Source of the DNA: CADCVT01 sp035940955 | Lineage (GTDB): Bacteria > Actinomycetota > Thermoleophilia > Solirubrobacterales > Solirubrobacteraceae | DNA length: 53,935 nt | Assembly (NCBI GenBank): GCA_035940955.1 | Contig: DASZEJ010000155.1 | Coordinates: 1-53,935, forward strand | Direction: 5' to 3' | Shown here: positions 15,498 to 23,300 of the stretch, piece after piece | Layout of the letters: the number at the start of each line of letters is the position of its first letter | Position numbering within the stretch: position 1 is the first letter of the stretch | Program-made: the position numbers and the translations under genes | The notes under the pieces: generated by a model | What the model was told of the DNA's origin: nothing | What the model saw: the letters and a program-made list of their open reading frames with translations, nothing else | The model's database searches: none

Positions 15498-16753
15498 TCC
15501 GCCGCGCCGCGATCGCCGCGGCGCTGGCCTTCGGCCTCACGTTCGCCGTGCTGCTCCTGAGCGGCACGGCGGACGGGCCGGAGCCGACCGCCGCCGGTGC
15601 CCCGTCTGGCGGCTCGACCGCCGCGCGGATCGCGCGGCTGACCGCGACGGTGCGCGAGCGCCCGCGCGACGCCGGCGCCCACGTCTCGCTCGCGGACGCC
15701 TACCTGCAGCGCGCCCGCGACCTGGAGGACCCGCGCGACTACGACCGCGCGGAGGCGGCCGCCGAGCGGGCGCTGGAGCTGAAGCCCGGCGACGCGGGCG
15801 CGCTCACCGAGCGCGCGCTGGTGCGCGCCGGCAAGCACGACTTCCGCGCCGCGCTGGCCGACGCGCGCGCCGCCCGGGCCGCCGCGCCCGGCGTCAACAA
15901 GCCGTTCGGCGTGCTCGTCGACGCGCTGGTCGAGCTGGGCCGCTACCGCGCGGCCGAGCGCGCCCTGCAGCGGATGATCGACCGCAAGCCGAACCTCGAC
16001 GGGTACGCCCGCGCCTCCTACCTGCGCGAGCTGCGCGGCGACCTGCGCGGCGCCGAACGCGCCCTGCGGCTCGCGATCTCCGCCGGCGGCGACGCCTCGG
16101 CGAGCACCGCGTACGTGCGGGCGCTGGCCGGCGACCTGCAGCTCGTCCGCGGGCGGCCGGCCGCCGCGCTGCGCGAGTACCGCGCCGCGCTGCGGATCGT
16201 CCCCGGGCATCCGAAGTCGACCCACGGCACCGGGCGGGCGCAGGCCGCGCTCGGGCGGTACGCGGCGACGGTGCGGACCCTGCGCGCGCTGGTCGAGCGC
16301 GTGCCCGCGGCTGATCACTTCGTCGACCTCGCGCACGCCGAGCGCCGGATCGGGCGCCGGGCGGCGGCGCGCCGCCACCTGCGCGAGGCGCTCAGGCTCG
16401 CCCGCACGTCGGGCACGCTCGAGGGCGGCGTGGTCGTCGTCGAGGCCGACCTCGGGGACCCCGAACGCGCCGTGTTGCTCGGGCGCAGGCTGTGGCGCGC
16501 CGCGCCGAGCGTCGGGTCCGCGCACGCCCTCGGCTGGGCGCTGACCCGGGCCGGGCAGCCCCGCGCAGGTTTGCGGTGGGCTCGCCGGGCGCTGAGGCTC
16601 GGCTCGCGCGACCCGTCGTTCCTGTTCCACGCCGCGGTCGCGGCGTCGCGGTCCGGCAGGCCGGGACTGGAGCGGCGGCTGCTGCGGCGCGCCCCTTCCC
16701 TGTCGCCGTGGGACTGTGATAGGCCGCAACCTTCCGACGTAGAGGACTGTTAG
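15494..16753 (+). CDS. Membrane-anchored tetratricopeptide repeat protein
   Basis: 419 residues from GTG overlapping the DUF4331 stop. One N-terminal membrane helix (IAAALAFGLTFAVLLLSG) is followed by about eight TPR-like helix pairs, for example RAEAAAERALELKPGDAGAL, RAAERALQRMIDRKPN and ALREYRAALRIVPGHPK. TPR domains are protein-interaction scaffolds; the repeats would face the outside. Coupling to DUF4331 suggests the two proteins form one extracytoplasmic unit. The short tail ends in DVEDC. The stop is the first base of a hairpin preceding the sigma factor gene. Confidence 0.88.
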   Translation: MIRRAAIAAALAFGLTFAVLLLSGTADGPEPTAAGAPSGGSTAARIARLTATVRERPRDAGAHVSLADAYLQRARDLEDPRDYDRAEAAAERALELKPGDAGALTERALVRAGKHDFRAALADARAARAAAPGVNKPFGVLVDALVELGRYRAAERALQRMIDRKPNLDGYARASYLRELRGDLRGAERALRLAISAGGDASASTAYVRALAGDLQLVRGRPAAALREYRAALRIVPGHPKSTHGTGRAQAALGRYAATVRTLRALVERVPAADHFVDLAHAERRIGRRAAARRHLREALRLARTSGTLEGGVVVVEADLGDPERAVLLGRRLWRAAPSVGSAHALGWALTRAGQPRAGLRWARRALRLGSRDPSFLFHAAVAASRSGRPGLERRLLRRAPSLSPWDCDRPQPSDVEDC

Positions 16754-16816
16754 GGAAGTACGCGAAGCCCTAACACGAGCTTTGCCTCGCGTTTGGGTTC
16801 GGCTTAGAGACTTCCC
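16753..16816 (+). promoter_or_regulatory. Long imperfect hairpin between TPR gene and sigma factor gene
   Basis: GGGAAGT (16753-16759) pairs with ACTTCCC (16810-16816); inside it AAGCC pairs with GGCTT, and AACaCGAG pairs with CTCGcGTT around the loop CTTTGC. That is about 19 base pairs in three helices with asymmetric internal loops. There is no U-run, so it does not look like a simple terminator. It ends 17 nt before the sigma factor ATG and could be a leader structure affecting its translation, or an mRNA-processing element. Confidence 0.5.
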
Positions 16817-16833
16817 GGAAGCTGGATTCCGCC

Positions 16834-17703
16834 ATGAGCGCGCACGTTCCCCCGCTGATTCCCGACCCCTCCGACGGCCTCCAGGCGTTCCTGGAGGCGA
16901 TCGGCCGGGTCCCGCTGCTGAACGCCCGGCAGGAGGTCGAGCTCGCCAAGCGCATCGAGCGCGGCGACCTCGACGCCAAACGGCACATGATCGAGGCGAA
17001 CCTGCGCCTGGTCGTGCACGTCGCGAAGCGCTACCGCCGCGAGCGGGAGGGCGAGGGCGCGCTGTCGTTCCTCGACCTCATCCAGGAGGGCACGCTCGGG
17101 CTGGTCCGCGCGGTGGAGAAGTTCGACTACCGCAAGGGCTTCAAGTTCTCGACGTACGCGACGTGGTGGATCCGCCAGTCGATCGCGCGGGCGATCGCCG
17201 ACAAGGGCCGCACGGTCCGGCTGCCGGTCCACGTCGTCGACCTCGTCAACAAGATCGCCCGCGCCGAGCGCGAGCTGAGCGTCAAGCTCGGCCGCGACGT
17301 CACGTCGGAGGAGATCGCCGCACAGCTCGACCTCGGCGCCGAGCAGGTCGAGGACCTGCGCCGCGCGTCGCGCTCGCCGGTGTCGCTGAACGCGCCGGTC
17401 GGCGACGAGGACGACGGCGAGCTGGGCCACCTGCTCGCCGACCAGAACGCGGCGTCGCCGGAGGCCAGCGCCGAGGAGGCAATGCGCGAGGACGCCGTCC
17501 GCGAGGCGCTCGCGCAGCTCACCCACCTCGAGCGCCGCGTGCTGGAGATGCGCTTCGGCCTCGGCGGCGAGCTGCCGCACACGCTGCCCGCCGCGGCGAA
17601 GGCGCTCAACATCACGGCCCACCGCGCGCGGCTGATCGAGGTTGGCGCGCTGGAGCGGCTGCAGCACCTGCCGGAGGGGCAGGCGCTGCGGGCGGCGGCG
17701 TAG
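16834..17703 (+). CDS. SigA/RpoD-like group 2 sigma factor with divergent region 4.2
   Basis: 289 residues lacking region 1.1. Regions 1.2 (DGLQAFLEAIGRVPLLN), 2 (GLVRAVEKFDYRKGFKFSTY with ATWWIRQSIARAI) and 3 (ELSVKLGRDVTSEEIAAQL) are canonical. Region 4.2, which reads the -35 element, is altered: the usual TRERIRQIE helix reads TAHRARLIE and the preceding helix is TLPAAAKALNI. The primary factor at 47581-48684 keeps the consensus in all these positions, so this one probably recognises a different -35 or relies on the -10 only. No anti-sigma gene is adjacent, though an RsbW-like ATPase ends at 406. Confidence 0.9.
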   Translation: MSAHVPPLIPDPSDGLQAFLEAIGRVPLLNARQEVELAKRIERGDLDAKRHMIEANLRLVVHVAKRYRREREGEGALSFLDLIQEGTLGLVRAVEKFDYRKGFKFSTYATWWIRQSIARAIADKGRTVRLPVHVVDLVNKIARAERELSVKLGRDVTSEEIAAQLDLGAEQVEDLRRASRSPVSLNAPVGDEDDGELGHLLADQNAASPEASAEEAMREDAVREALAQLTHLERRVLEMRFGLGGELPHTLPAAAKALNITAHRARLIEVGALERLQHLPEGQALRAAA

Positions 17704-17758
17704 CGGCCCGGGCGAAGCGGCGCGAGCGGCGCGGCCGGCGAAGCCGCGCGCCCCTCCC

Positions 17759-19123
17759 CTACGGCGCCAGCAGCGGCGCGGGCGTCGCGTCGCGCGCGAG
17801 GCTTCGCGGCCCCGCGGCGCGGCCGCCGTCGAGCGCCGCCGCGAGCGCGCCGGCGTGCAGGTCGAACCGCTCGCGCCCGTACGGCTCGGCGAGGCGCTCG
17901 CTGACCACGAACGCCCAGTCGCTCGACTGCAGCGCGAGCAGCTCGCGCACGGCGCCGCCGTCGAGCGAGCGGCGCGCGGCCAGGGCGCGCAGCTCGGCGT
18001 CGCGCGCCCGCCACGCGAGGTCGGCGACCGCCGGGCCGCTCCAGGTCGACAGGTCCCGCTCGCGGCCCCACGTCGTCGCCGGCAGCTCCGGGGCGGTCGC
18101 CGGCTCGATCTCGTCCAGCGCGTCGTCGAGGCGGACGAGCGGCACGCCGCGGCGCCGGCACTCGGCGACGACCGCCGCGAGCCACCCCGGCCCCTCGTAC
18201 CACCAGTGGCCGAGCAGCTCGGTGTCGAGCGCGCAGACGCACAGCGGGCCGGCGTCGAGCCGCTCCTCGACCCGGTCGACGAAGTGCGCCGCGTCGCGCA
18301 GCGCCTGCTCGTGCGCGTCGCCAGGGTCGTACACCTCCCCGTCGCAGCGCCACGGCTTGTGGTGGTGGGTCGTGCGCCGGTGCGAGTCGCGGTACGGGCC
18401 CTTCGACGGGTAGCCGCCCGGGCTCCACACCAGCTCGATCACCTCGCGGTCGATCGGGACGAGCACCGGCCCGGCGGGCGAGCGCAGCGGCCGCAGGTGC
18501 TGGGCGGCGCCGCGGCCGAACAGCCCGGTGAGGTCCACGCACGTCGCGCGCACGCCCGCGGCGGCGAGCAGCGGGTCGAGCCACCGGGCGTGCGCGCACT
18601 CCGGGCTCCACAGCCCGCCGCGCCAGGACCCGAACCGGCGCCGGTGCGACGCGATCCCCGTCTCCACCTGCAGCCGCACGCCCGCGTCGGTGGCCAGCAG
18701 CGGCAGCACGGCGTGGGTCGCCGACGACGTCCACGCCGCGTGGCGCCCGAGCGCGCCGAGCAGGTCGCCGCCCAGGGCCTCGAACCGCTCCCCGGCGATC
18801 CGGTAGTCCAGCGCCGACCGCTCGATCTCGGCCGCCAGGTCGTCGCGCCCGCCCGCCCGGCAGCCCGCGGCGTCCAGCTCGTGCGTGGCCGCGCGCACCG
18901 TGCGCAGGAAGGTCAGGAACCGCTCCCCCACGCCCGGCGCCTCGAGCTGGTCGCACAGCACCGGCGTCAGCGACAGCGTCAGCTCCGGCGCGCCGTCGAG
19001 CACGTCGAGCAGCGGCAGGTACGACGTCGCCATCGCCTCCCACAGCCACTCCTCGCCGAACGGCCACGACCCGTAGCCCTCGACGTACGGCATGTGCGTG
19101 TGCAGGACTAGCGCGAACGGCAC
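17759..19123 (-). CDS. GH57 family 1,4-alpha-glucan branching enzyme (DUF1957 type)
   Basis: 454 residues from GTG 19123, overlapping the upstream methyltransferase by 16 bp. GH57 motifs in order: HTHMPYVEGYG, the histidine motif GIASHRRRFG, the nucleophile Glu in GGLWSPECAHARW, and the acid/base Asp in CALDTELLGHWWYEG. A C-terminal helical domain (LQSSDWAFVVSERLAEPYGRE) completes the branching-enzyme architecture. It forms alpha-1,6 branches in cytoplasmic glucans. The methyltransferase neighbour recalls the mycobacterial Rv3030-Rv3031 pair of methylglucose lipopolysaccharide synthesis. No glycosyltransferase lies beside it here. Confidence 0.92.
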   Translation of the reverse strand: MPFALVLHTHMPYVEGYGSWPFGEEWLWEAMATSYLPLLDVLDGAPELTLSLTPVLCDQLEAPGVGERFLTFLRTVRAATHELDAAGCRAGGRDDLAAEIERSALDYRIAGERFEALGGDLLGALGRHAAWTSSATHAVLPLLATDAGVRLQVETGIASHRRRFGSWRGGLWSPECAHARWLDPLLAAAGVRATCVDLTGLFGRGAAQHLRPLRSPAGPVLVPIDREVIELVWSPGGYPSKGPYRDSHRRTTHHHKPWRCDGEVYDPGDAHEQALRDAAHFVDRVEERLDAGPLCVCALDTELLGHWWYEGPGWLAAVVAECRRRGVPLVRLDDALDEIEPATAPELPATTWGRERDLSTWSGPAVADLAWRARDAELRALAARRSLDGGAVRELLALQSSDWAFVVSERLAEPYGRERFDLHAGALAAALDGGRAAGPRSLARDATPAPLLAP

Positions 19124-19851
19124 ACGGCGAGGAAGTCGAGCGCGCGGTCGTCGGCCGGGCGCAGCGCGAAGTCGCGCACGTCGATCGCCGGCACGAACCA
19201 GTCGTAGAACCGCTTGGTGAGGCCGAGCCGCGGGTGCACGGCGTCCCAGCCGAGCCGGATCGCCCGCTCGTGGACCAGCAGCTTGCGCGCGTGGTACAGG
19301 CCGAGGACCTCGACCTCGTCGTAGTGCGCCTCGCACAGGTCCCGGAACTCCTCCAGGCGGTACTCGCGCACGTGCCACGGGTTGCCCGACCGCTCCGCGC
19401 CCTTGGGCGCCAGCGTCAGCACGTTCGGCGTCGAGACGTAGGCGACCGGCGCGCTGCGCTTGAAGTTCTCCAGCACCCCGCCCGGGTCCTGGACGTGCTC
19501 GATCGTCTGCAGGAACGAGATCGCGTCGGCCGGCTCGGCGTGCTCCTCGACGAGCGCGCGCTCGAAGCGCACGCGCGGGTAGCGCGCGACGGCGTGCGCG
19601 AACGCGTCGGGATTGGCCTCGACGCCCACCACCTCGCGCGCCGTGCGCGCCAGCACGTTCGCGCCGTACCCCTCGCCGCTGGCCATGTCGATCACCTTCA
19701 GCCCGCTGACCCGCGCGCGGATCCACTCGTAGACGACGAGGTGGCGCTGGTACCAGTAGTTCTCCTCGGGGACGTCGGGCAGCGTGCGCTCGCCGGTCAG
19801 CTCGAGCGGCGGCACGCCCTCCGGCTGGTCGCGCTGGACGTACGCCGTCAC
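19108..19851 (-). CDS. SAM-dependent methyltransferase, class I
   Basis: 247 residues from GTG overlapping the P450 stop (GTGA). SAM motif I is VIDMASGEGYGANVLA, the acidic ribose contact VGVEANPDAF, and motif IV region ISFLQTIEHVQDPGGVL. The N-terminal stretch ENYWYQRHLVVYEWIR resembles Rv3030-like sugar methyltransferases. The stop overlaps the GH57 gene start. With the GH57 branching enzyme it could methylate a glucan or a glycan precursor; with the upstream P450 a lipid or polyketide substrate is the alternative. Substrate not determinable. Confidence 0.88.
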   Translation of the reverse strand: MTAYVQRDQPEGVPPLELTGERTLPDVPEENYWYQRHLVVYEWIRARVSGLKVIDMASGEGYGANVLARTAREVVGVEANPDAFAHAVARYPRVRFERALVEEHAEPADAISFLQTIEHVQDPGGVLENFKRSAPVAYVSTPNVLTLAPKGAERSGNPWHVREYRLEEFRDLCEAHYDEVEVLGLYHARKLLVHERAIRLGWDAVHPRLGLTKRFYDWFVPAIDVRDFALRPADDRALDFLAVCRSR

Positions 19852-21143
19852 GCCGCGACCGCCTCCGCGCCGCGCTCGGGCACGAGCGTGACGACGCGGC
19901 GCGCCGTCCGCTCGGGCGCGGGCGAGACGGCGCGCAGCCGCCGCTCGCGCAGCAGCGCGCCCAGCACCACCCGCATCTCGAACAGCGCGAAGCTCGCGCC
20001 GAGGCAGCGGCGGGTGCCGCCGCCGAACGGCAGCCACGTGTAGGTGCCCGGCTTGCCGTCGAGGAACCGCTCGGGGCGGAACGCGTACGGGTCCGGGTAC
20101 ACGTCGGGCCGGTGGTGGACGAGGTAGATGCACGGCGCGAGGTCGGCGCCGGCGGGCAGGTCGACGCCGCCGACCGTGCGCGGCTCTGCGAGGCGGCGGC
20201 CGACGACCGGGACCACCGGCCGCAGGCGCAGCGTCTCTCGGCAGACCGCGTCGAGGTAGGAGCCGTCGCCGTCGCGCGCGTCCTCGGTGGCGAGCCGCAG
20301 CGCGCCCGGGTGGCGCAGCAGCCGCTCGACGGCCCAGCCGATCGCGGTGGCGGTCGTCTCGTGCCCGGCGATGAGCAGCGAGACGAGCTGGTCGCGCAGC
20401 TCGCGGTCGGTCATCTGCGAGCCGTCCTCGTACCGCGCCTGCAGCAGCAGCGACAGCACGTCCTCGCGGCGGTCGAGGTCCGGCGCGCCGCGGCGGCGCG
20501 CGACCTCCTCCATCAGCGCCTCGTCGACCGGCCGGAAGCGCTCGCGCAGCGGCCTCCACTCCGGCCACCCGGCGGGGTCGTGGACCATCATCCGCAGCAG
20601 CGTCAGCGGCTCCATCAGCCAGTCGAGCGCGTGCAGCAGCCGCCGGCGCAGCTCGGCCAGCTCGCCCGGGTCCTCGACGCCGAAGACGGCGCGCATGATG
20701 ACCTCGAGCGTGACCTCCTGCATCCGCCGCGCGACCCGCACCGGCTCGCCCGCGGGCCAGCGGGCGATCTCGCGCAGCGCGGCCTCCTCCATGATCGTCG
20801 CGTACCGCTGCATCCGCTCGCCGTGGAACGGCGGCAGCATCAGCCGGCGCGCGCGGAGGTGGTCGTCGCCGTCGAGCAGGAAGATCGACGCCGGCCCGAC
20901 GAGCGCGAGCAGCGCGCGGTTCCCCTCGCCCGCGCGGAACACCTCGGGGTCGCCGGTGAACACGTCCTTGACCGCGTCGGGATGGGCGAGCATCACGAAG
21001 TTCTCGCCCGAGCGCAGGCGCACGGTGAACACGTCGCCGTAGCGCTCGTGCGCGCGGCGCAGGAACGGCTTCGGACGCGCGACCCAGGCGAGCGTCTGCA
21101 CGCTCGTGGGCCACGGCGGCCCCGGCGGAAGCGGGCGTGACAT
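19848..21143 (-). CDS. Cytochrome P450
   Basis: 431 residues, full length. I-helix oxygen-activation motif AGHETTATA, K-helix ExxR in CRETLRLRPV, the PERF-like RPERF, and the heme-thiolate loop FGGGTRRCLG with the cysteine ligand are all present. No membrane anchor. The start ATG follows TAGCGT by 8 nt, so it is probably leaderless. It heads a three-gene coupled run with the methyltransferase and GH57 enzyme. Substrate unknown; no ferredoxin gene is nearby, so electrons must come from elsewhere. Confidence 0.95.
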   Translation of the reverse strand: MSRPLPPGPPWPTSVQTLAWVARPKPFLRRAHERYGDVFTVRLRSGENFVMLAHPDAVKDVFTGDPEVFRAGEGNRALLALVGPASIFLLDGDDHLRARRLMLPPFHGERMQRYATIMEEAALREIARWPAGEPVRVARRMQEVTLEVIMRAVFGVEDPGELAELRRRLLHALDWLMEPLTLLRMMVHDPAGWPEWRPLRERFRPVDEALMEEVARRRGAPDLDRREDVLSLLLQARYEDGSQMTDRELRDQLVSLLIAGHETTATAIGWAVERLLRHPGALRLATEDARDGDGSYLDAVCRETLRLRPVVPVVGRRLAEPRTVGGVDLPAGADLAPCIYLVHHRPDVYPDPYAFRPERFLDGKPGTYTWLPFGGGTRRCLGASFALFEMRVVLGALLRERRLRAVSPAPERTARRVVTLVPERGAEAVAA

Positions 21144-21185
21144 CGGCTCGCACGCTACCGACGCGGCGGTAGACTCGCGCGCCGC
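21144..21185. promoter_or_regulatory. Divergent leaderless-type promoters between P450 and methyltransferase
   Basis: The 42-bp intergenic space holds TAGCGT on the minus strand (21157-21152), 8 nt before the P450 start, and TAGACT on the plus strand (21170-21175), 10 nt before the methyltransferase start. No ribosome site is present on either strand. Inferred from the recurrent pattern in this window. Confidence 0.5.
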
Positions 21186-22091
21186 ATGGGGGCGCCGGCC
21201 ACAGCGGAGGCGATCCGCGACGTCAACACGCGGTACCACGACGACGCGGCCGCAAGCTACGACGCGAAGTGGGGGATCGACTTCGGCGCGGGCGGGCTGG
21301 AGCAGGTCATGGGCAAGCTCGGGAAGGTGCTGCCGCGCGGCGCGTGGCCGTTCGGCGACGCGCTCGAGGTCGGCGCGGGGACCGGCTACTTCTCGCTCAA
21401 CCTGCTGCTCGCCGGGCGGGTGCGGCGCGCGACGTGCACCGACATCTCGCCGGGGATGCTGGAGGTGCTGGAGCGCAACGCCGCGCGCCTGGGGCTCGAC
21501 GTCGAGGCGGTCGCGTGCGACGCCGAGCGCCTGCCGTTCTCGGACGGCTCGTTCGACCTCGTGCTCGGCCACGCGGTGCTGCACCACCTCCCCGACCTGG
21601 ACCGCGCGTTCTCCGAGTTCCGCCGCGTCCTGCGGCCGGGCGGCTGGGTGGCGTTCTGCGGCGAGCCGTCGCGGCTCGGCGACCAGCTGGCGAGCGTGCC
21701 GAAGCGCGCCGCCTTCGAGGCCGCGCCGCTGTGGCGCCGGCTCGTGCGCGCGTCGGCCGCGGCGCACCCGGGCCAGCACGGCGACGCCGAGCCGGGGCTG
21801 GAGCACGTGGTCGACGTGCACGCGTTCTCGCCGCAGGACCTCGAGCGCCACGCGCGGGCGGCCGGGTTCGACGACGTGCGCGTGCGCGGCGAGGAGCTGC
21901 TGGCCAGCTGGTTCGGGTGGGCGAACCGCGCGCTCGAGGCGACCGCGGAGCCGGACGAGGTGCCGTGGGCGTGGAGGCAGTACGCGTACCGCGGCTACCT
22001 GCTGCTCCAGCAGGTCGACCGGCGGCTGCTCGAGGGCCGCCTGCCGCCGGCGATCTTCTACAACCTCATGGTCGCCGCGCGGCGGGCGTGA
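21186..22091 (+). CDS. SAM-dependent methyltransferase with C-terminal extension
   Basis: 301 residues. Residues 55-170 are a class I methyltransferase: motif I DALEVGAGTGYFSLNLLLAG, acidic CTDISPGMLEVLERN, DAERLPFSDGSFDLVLGHAV and VLRPGGWVAFCGEP. The C-terminal ~100 residues (LEATAEPDEVPWAWRQYAYR) are an added helical region. It may act on a lipid or small molecule, but no substrate clue is visible. TAGACT lies 10 nt before the ATG. The gene end is tandemly duplicated (22073-22136). Confidence 0.88.
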   Translation: MGAPATAEAIRDVNTRYHDDAAASYDAKWGIDFGAGGLEQVMGKLGKVLPRGAWPFGDALEVGAGTGYFSLNLLLAGRVRRATCTDISPGMLEVLERNAARLGLDVEAVACDAERLPFSDGSFDLVLGHAVLHHLPDLDRAFSEFRRVLRPGGWVAFCGEPSRLGDQLASVPKRAAFEAAPLWRRLVRASAAAHPGQHGDAEPGLEHVVDVHAFSPQDLERHARAAGFDDVRVRGEELLASWFGWANRALEATAEPDEVPWAWRQYAYRGYLLLQQVDRRLLEGRLPPAIFYNLMVAARRA

Positions 22092-22136
22092 CCGCGGGCG
22101 GGGCCGCCGCGCGGCGGGTGTGACCGCGGGCGGGGC
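22073..22136 (+). repeat. 32-bp tandem duplication at the methyltransferase 3' end
   Basis: The segment starting CGCCGCGCGGCGGG and running through TGACCGCGGGCGGGGC occurs at 22073 and again at 22105, with one C-to-T difference. The first copy contains the last codons and TGA of the methyltransferase; the second repeats the same end outside the gene. Confidence 0.75.
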
Positions 22137-22148
22137 CGGGCGCCTCCG

Positions 22149-22154
22149 TAGACT
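22149..22154 (+). promoter_or_regulatory. -10 element TAGACT for the Lon-N gene
   Basis: Six nucleotides separate the hexamer from the ATG, so a start of transcription 7 nt downstream would fall on the A of the ATG. No Shine-Dalgarno is present. This is the clearest example of the leaderless pattern. Confidence 0.6.
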
Positions 22155-22160
22155 GCCGGC

Positions 22161-22775
22161 ATGGGCGAGGAGCTCCCGCTCTTCCCGCTGAACCTCGTGG
22201 CGCTCCCGAGCGAGCTCGTGCCGCTGCACATCTTCGAGGAGCGCTACAAGACGATGATCGGCGAGTGCGTCGAGCGCGAGTCGGAGTTCGGGATCGTGTG
22301 GCTGAGCGACGACGGGCTCAAGCCGACGGGCTGCGCGTGCGTCGTCGCGCAGGTGCTCGAGCGGCTGCCGGACGGGCGGATGAACATCGTCTGCCGCGGG
22401 ACCCGCCCGTTCCGCGTCGTCGAGCGCATCGAGAGCCGGCCATACCCGGCGGGGACCGTCGAGTGGCTCGAGGACCGCGAGGAGGCGGTCGACGCCGAGA
22501 CGCTGGAGGCCGCGCGCGAGACGTACAACGAGCTGGTCGAGCAGGCGACCGACGAGCCCGCCGAGGCCGACCGGCTCGCGGAGATGGGCGCGTACGACAT
22601 GGCGGCGACCGTCGACTTCGGCCTGGAGGCCAAGCAGGGGCTGCTCGACCTGCGGTCCGAGAACGCGCGGCTGCGGCTCGTGACGCGGCTGTTCCGCGCG
22701 GCGATGAAGCGGCTCGAGTTCGTCGAGCGCGCACAGGCCCGGGCGCGCTCGAACGGCAAGGTGCGGTTCGGCTAG
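22161..22775 (+). CDS. Lon N-terminal (substrate-binding) domain protein
   Basis: 204 residues. The chain opens with the LON-N signature LPLFPLNLVALPSELVPLHI then FEERYKTMI and continues with ACVVAQVLERLPDGRMNIVC and FRVVERIE, followed by a helical part. There is no ATPase or protease domain, so it is a stand-alone Lon-N (PUA-like) protein, common in actinobacteria and of unclear function, presumably binding unfolded protein. TAGACT ends 6 nt before the ATG, exactly the distance for a leaderless mRNA. A terminator hairpin follows at 22817. Confidence 0.93.
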   Translation: MGEELPLFPLNLVALPSELVPLHIFEERYKTMIGECVERESEFGIVWLSDDGLKPTGCACVVAQVLERLPDGRMNIVCRGTRPFRVVERIESRPYPAGTVEWLEDREEAVDAETLEAARETYNELVEQATDEPAEADRLAEMGAYDMAATVDFGLEAKQGLLDLRSENARLRLVTRLFRAAMKRLEFVERAQARARSNGKVRFG

Positions 22776-22816
22776 CGGGCGCGTCCGCTGCGCGCTGCGG
22801 ACGTCGCGCCGAGCGG

Positions 22817-22848
22817 GCGCGGCGGGGCCGCCGCGGGACCGCGCTTTT
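22817..22848 (+). terminator. Rho-independent terminator after Lon-N gene
   Basis: GCGCGG (22817-22822) pairs with CCGCGC (22839-22844), with a GGCGG/CCGCC inner helix, followed by TTTT (22845-22848). The T-run overlaps the stop of the convergent carbonic anhydrase gene. Confidence 0.65.
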
Positions 22849-23296
22849 ACCCGGCGGCGATCTCGCGGAGGTGCCCGCTGCGCACCTCGTACACGAAGCC
22901 CCTGAGCGTGCCGGTGCGGGGCAGCGTCTCCCGGATCCGGCGCAGCGTGATGCGCACGTTCTCCTCGACGTCGCGGGTCGCCCCGAGCTGCTCGAGCTCC
23001 TCGTCGCTCATCGTGCGCACACCGCAGTGGGTGTGGTGGATGACGGCGACGTCGTGCGTGCCGATCTGCTGCGAGACCGCGAGCGAGCGCAGCGCGTCCT
23101 CGGTCGCCAGGCCCCCGGCGTTGCGGATCACGTGCGCCTCGCCCGGCTTCAGGCCGAGGATCTGGAACACCGGCAGCCGCGAGTCCATGCACGCGAGCAC
23201 GGCCAGCCGTCGCGACGGCCGGAGCGGCAGGCCGCCGTGAGCGAACTCGCTCTCCCAGCGGCGGGCGTTGTGGACGAGGTCGTCGATGTCCGGCGT
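22847..23296 (-). CDS. Beta-carbonic anhydrase, apparent ACG start
   Basis: 149 residues if read from ACG 23296. Zinc ligands and the Asp-Arg dyad are in LACMDSRL and IHHTHCGVRT; VIRNAGGLATEDALRSLAVSQ and GTLRGFVYEVRSGHLREI complete a beta-CA of the small actinobacterial type. It interconverts CO2 and bicarbonate with zinc. The family N-terminus (here DIDDLVHNARRWESEFAHG) is encoded but no ATG, GTG or TTG precedes it in frame; ACG stands where the methionine would be. The first standard start is GTG 23200, immediately before LACMDSRL, which would remove the N-terminal helix. It lies just after the DMT transporter. Confidence 0.85.
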   Translation of the reverse strand, partial: TPDIDDLVHNARRWESEFAHGGLPLRPSRRLAVLACMDSRLPVFQILGLKPGEAHVIRNAGGLATEDALRSLAVSQQIGTHDVAVIHHTHCGVRTMSDEELEQLGATRDVEENVRITLRRIRETLPRTGTLRGFVYEVRSGHLREIAAG

Positions 23297-23300
23297 TGTA

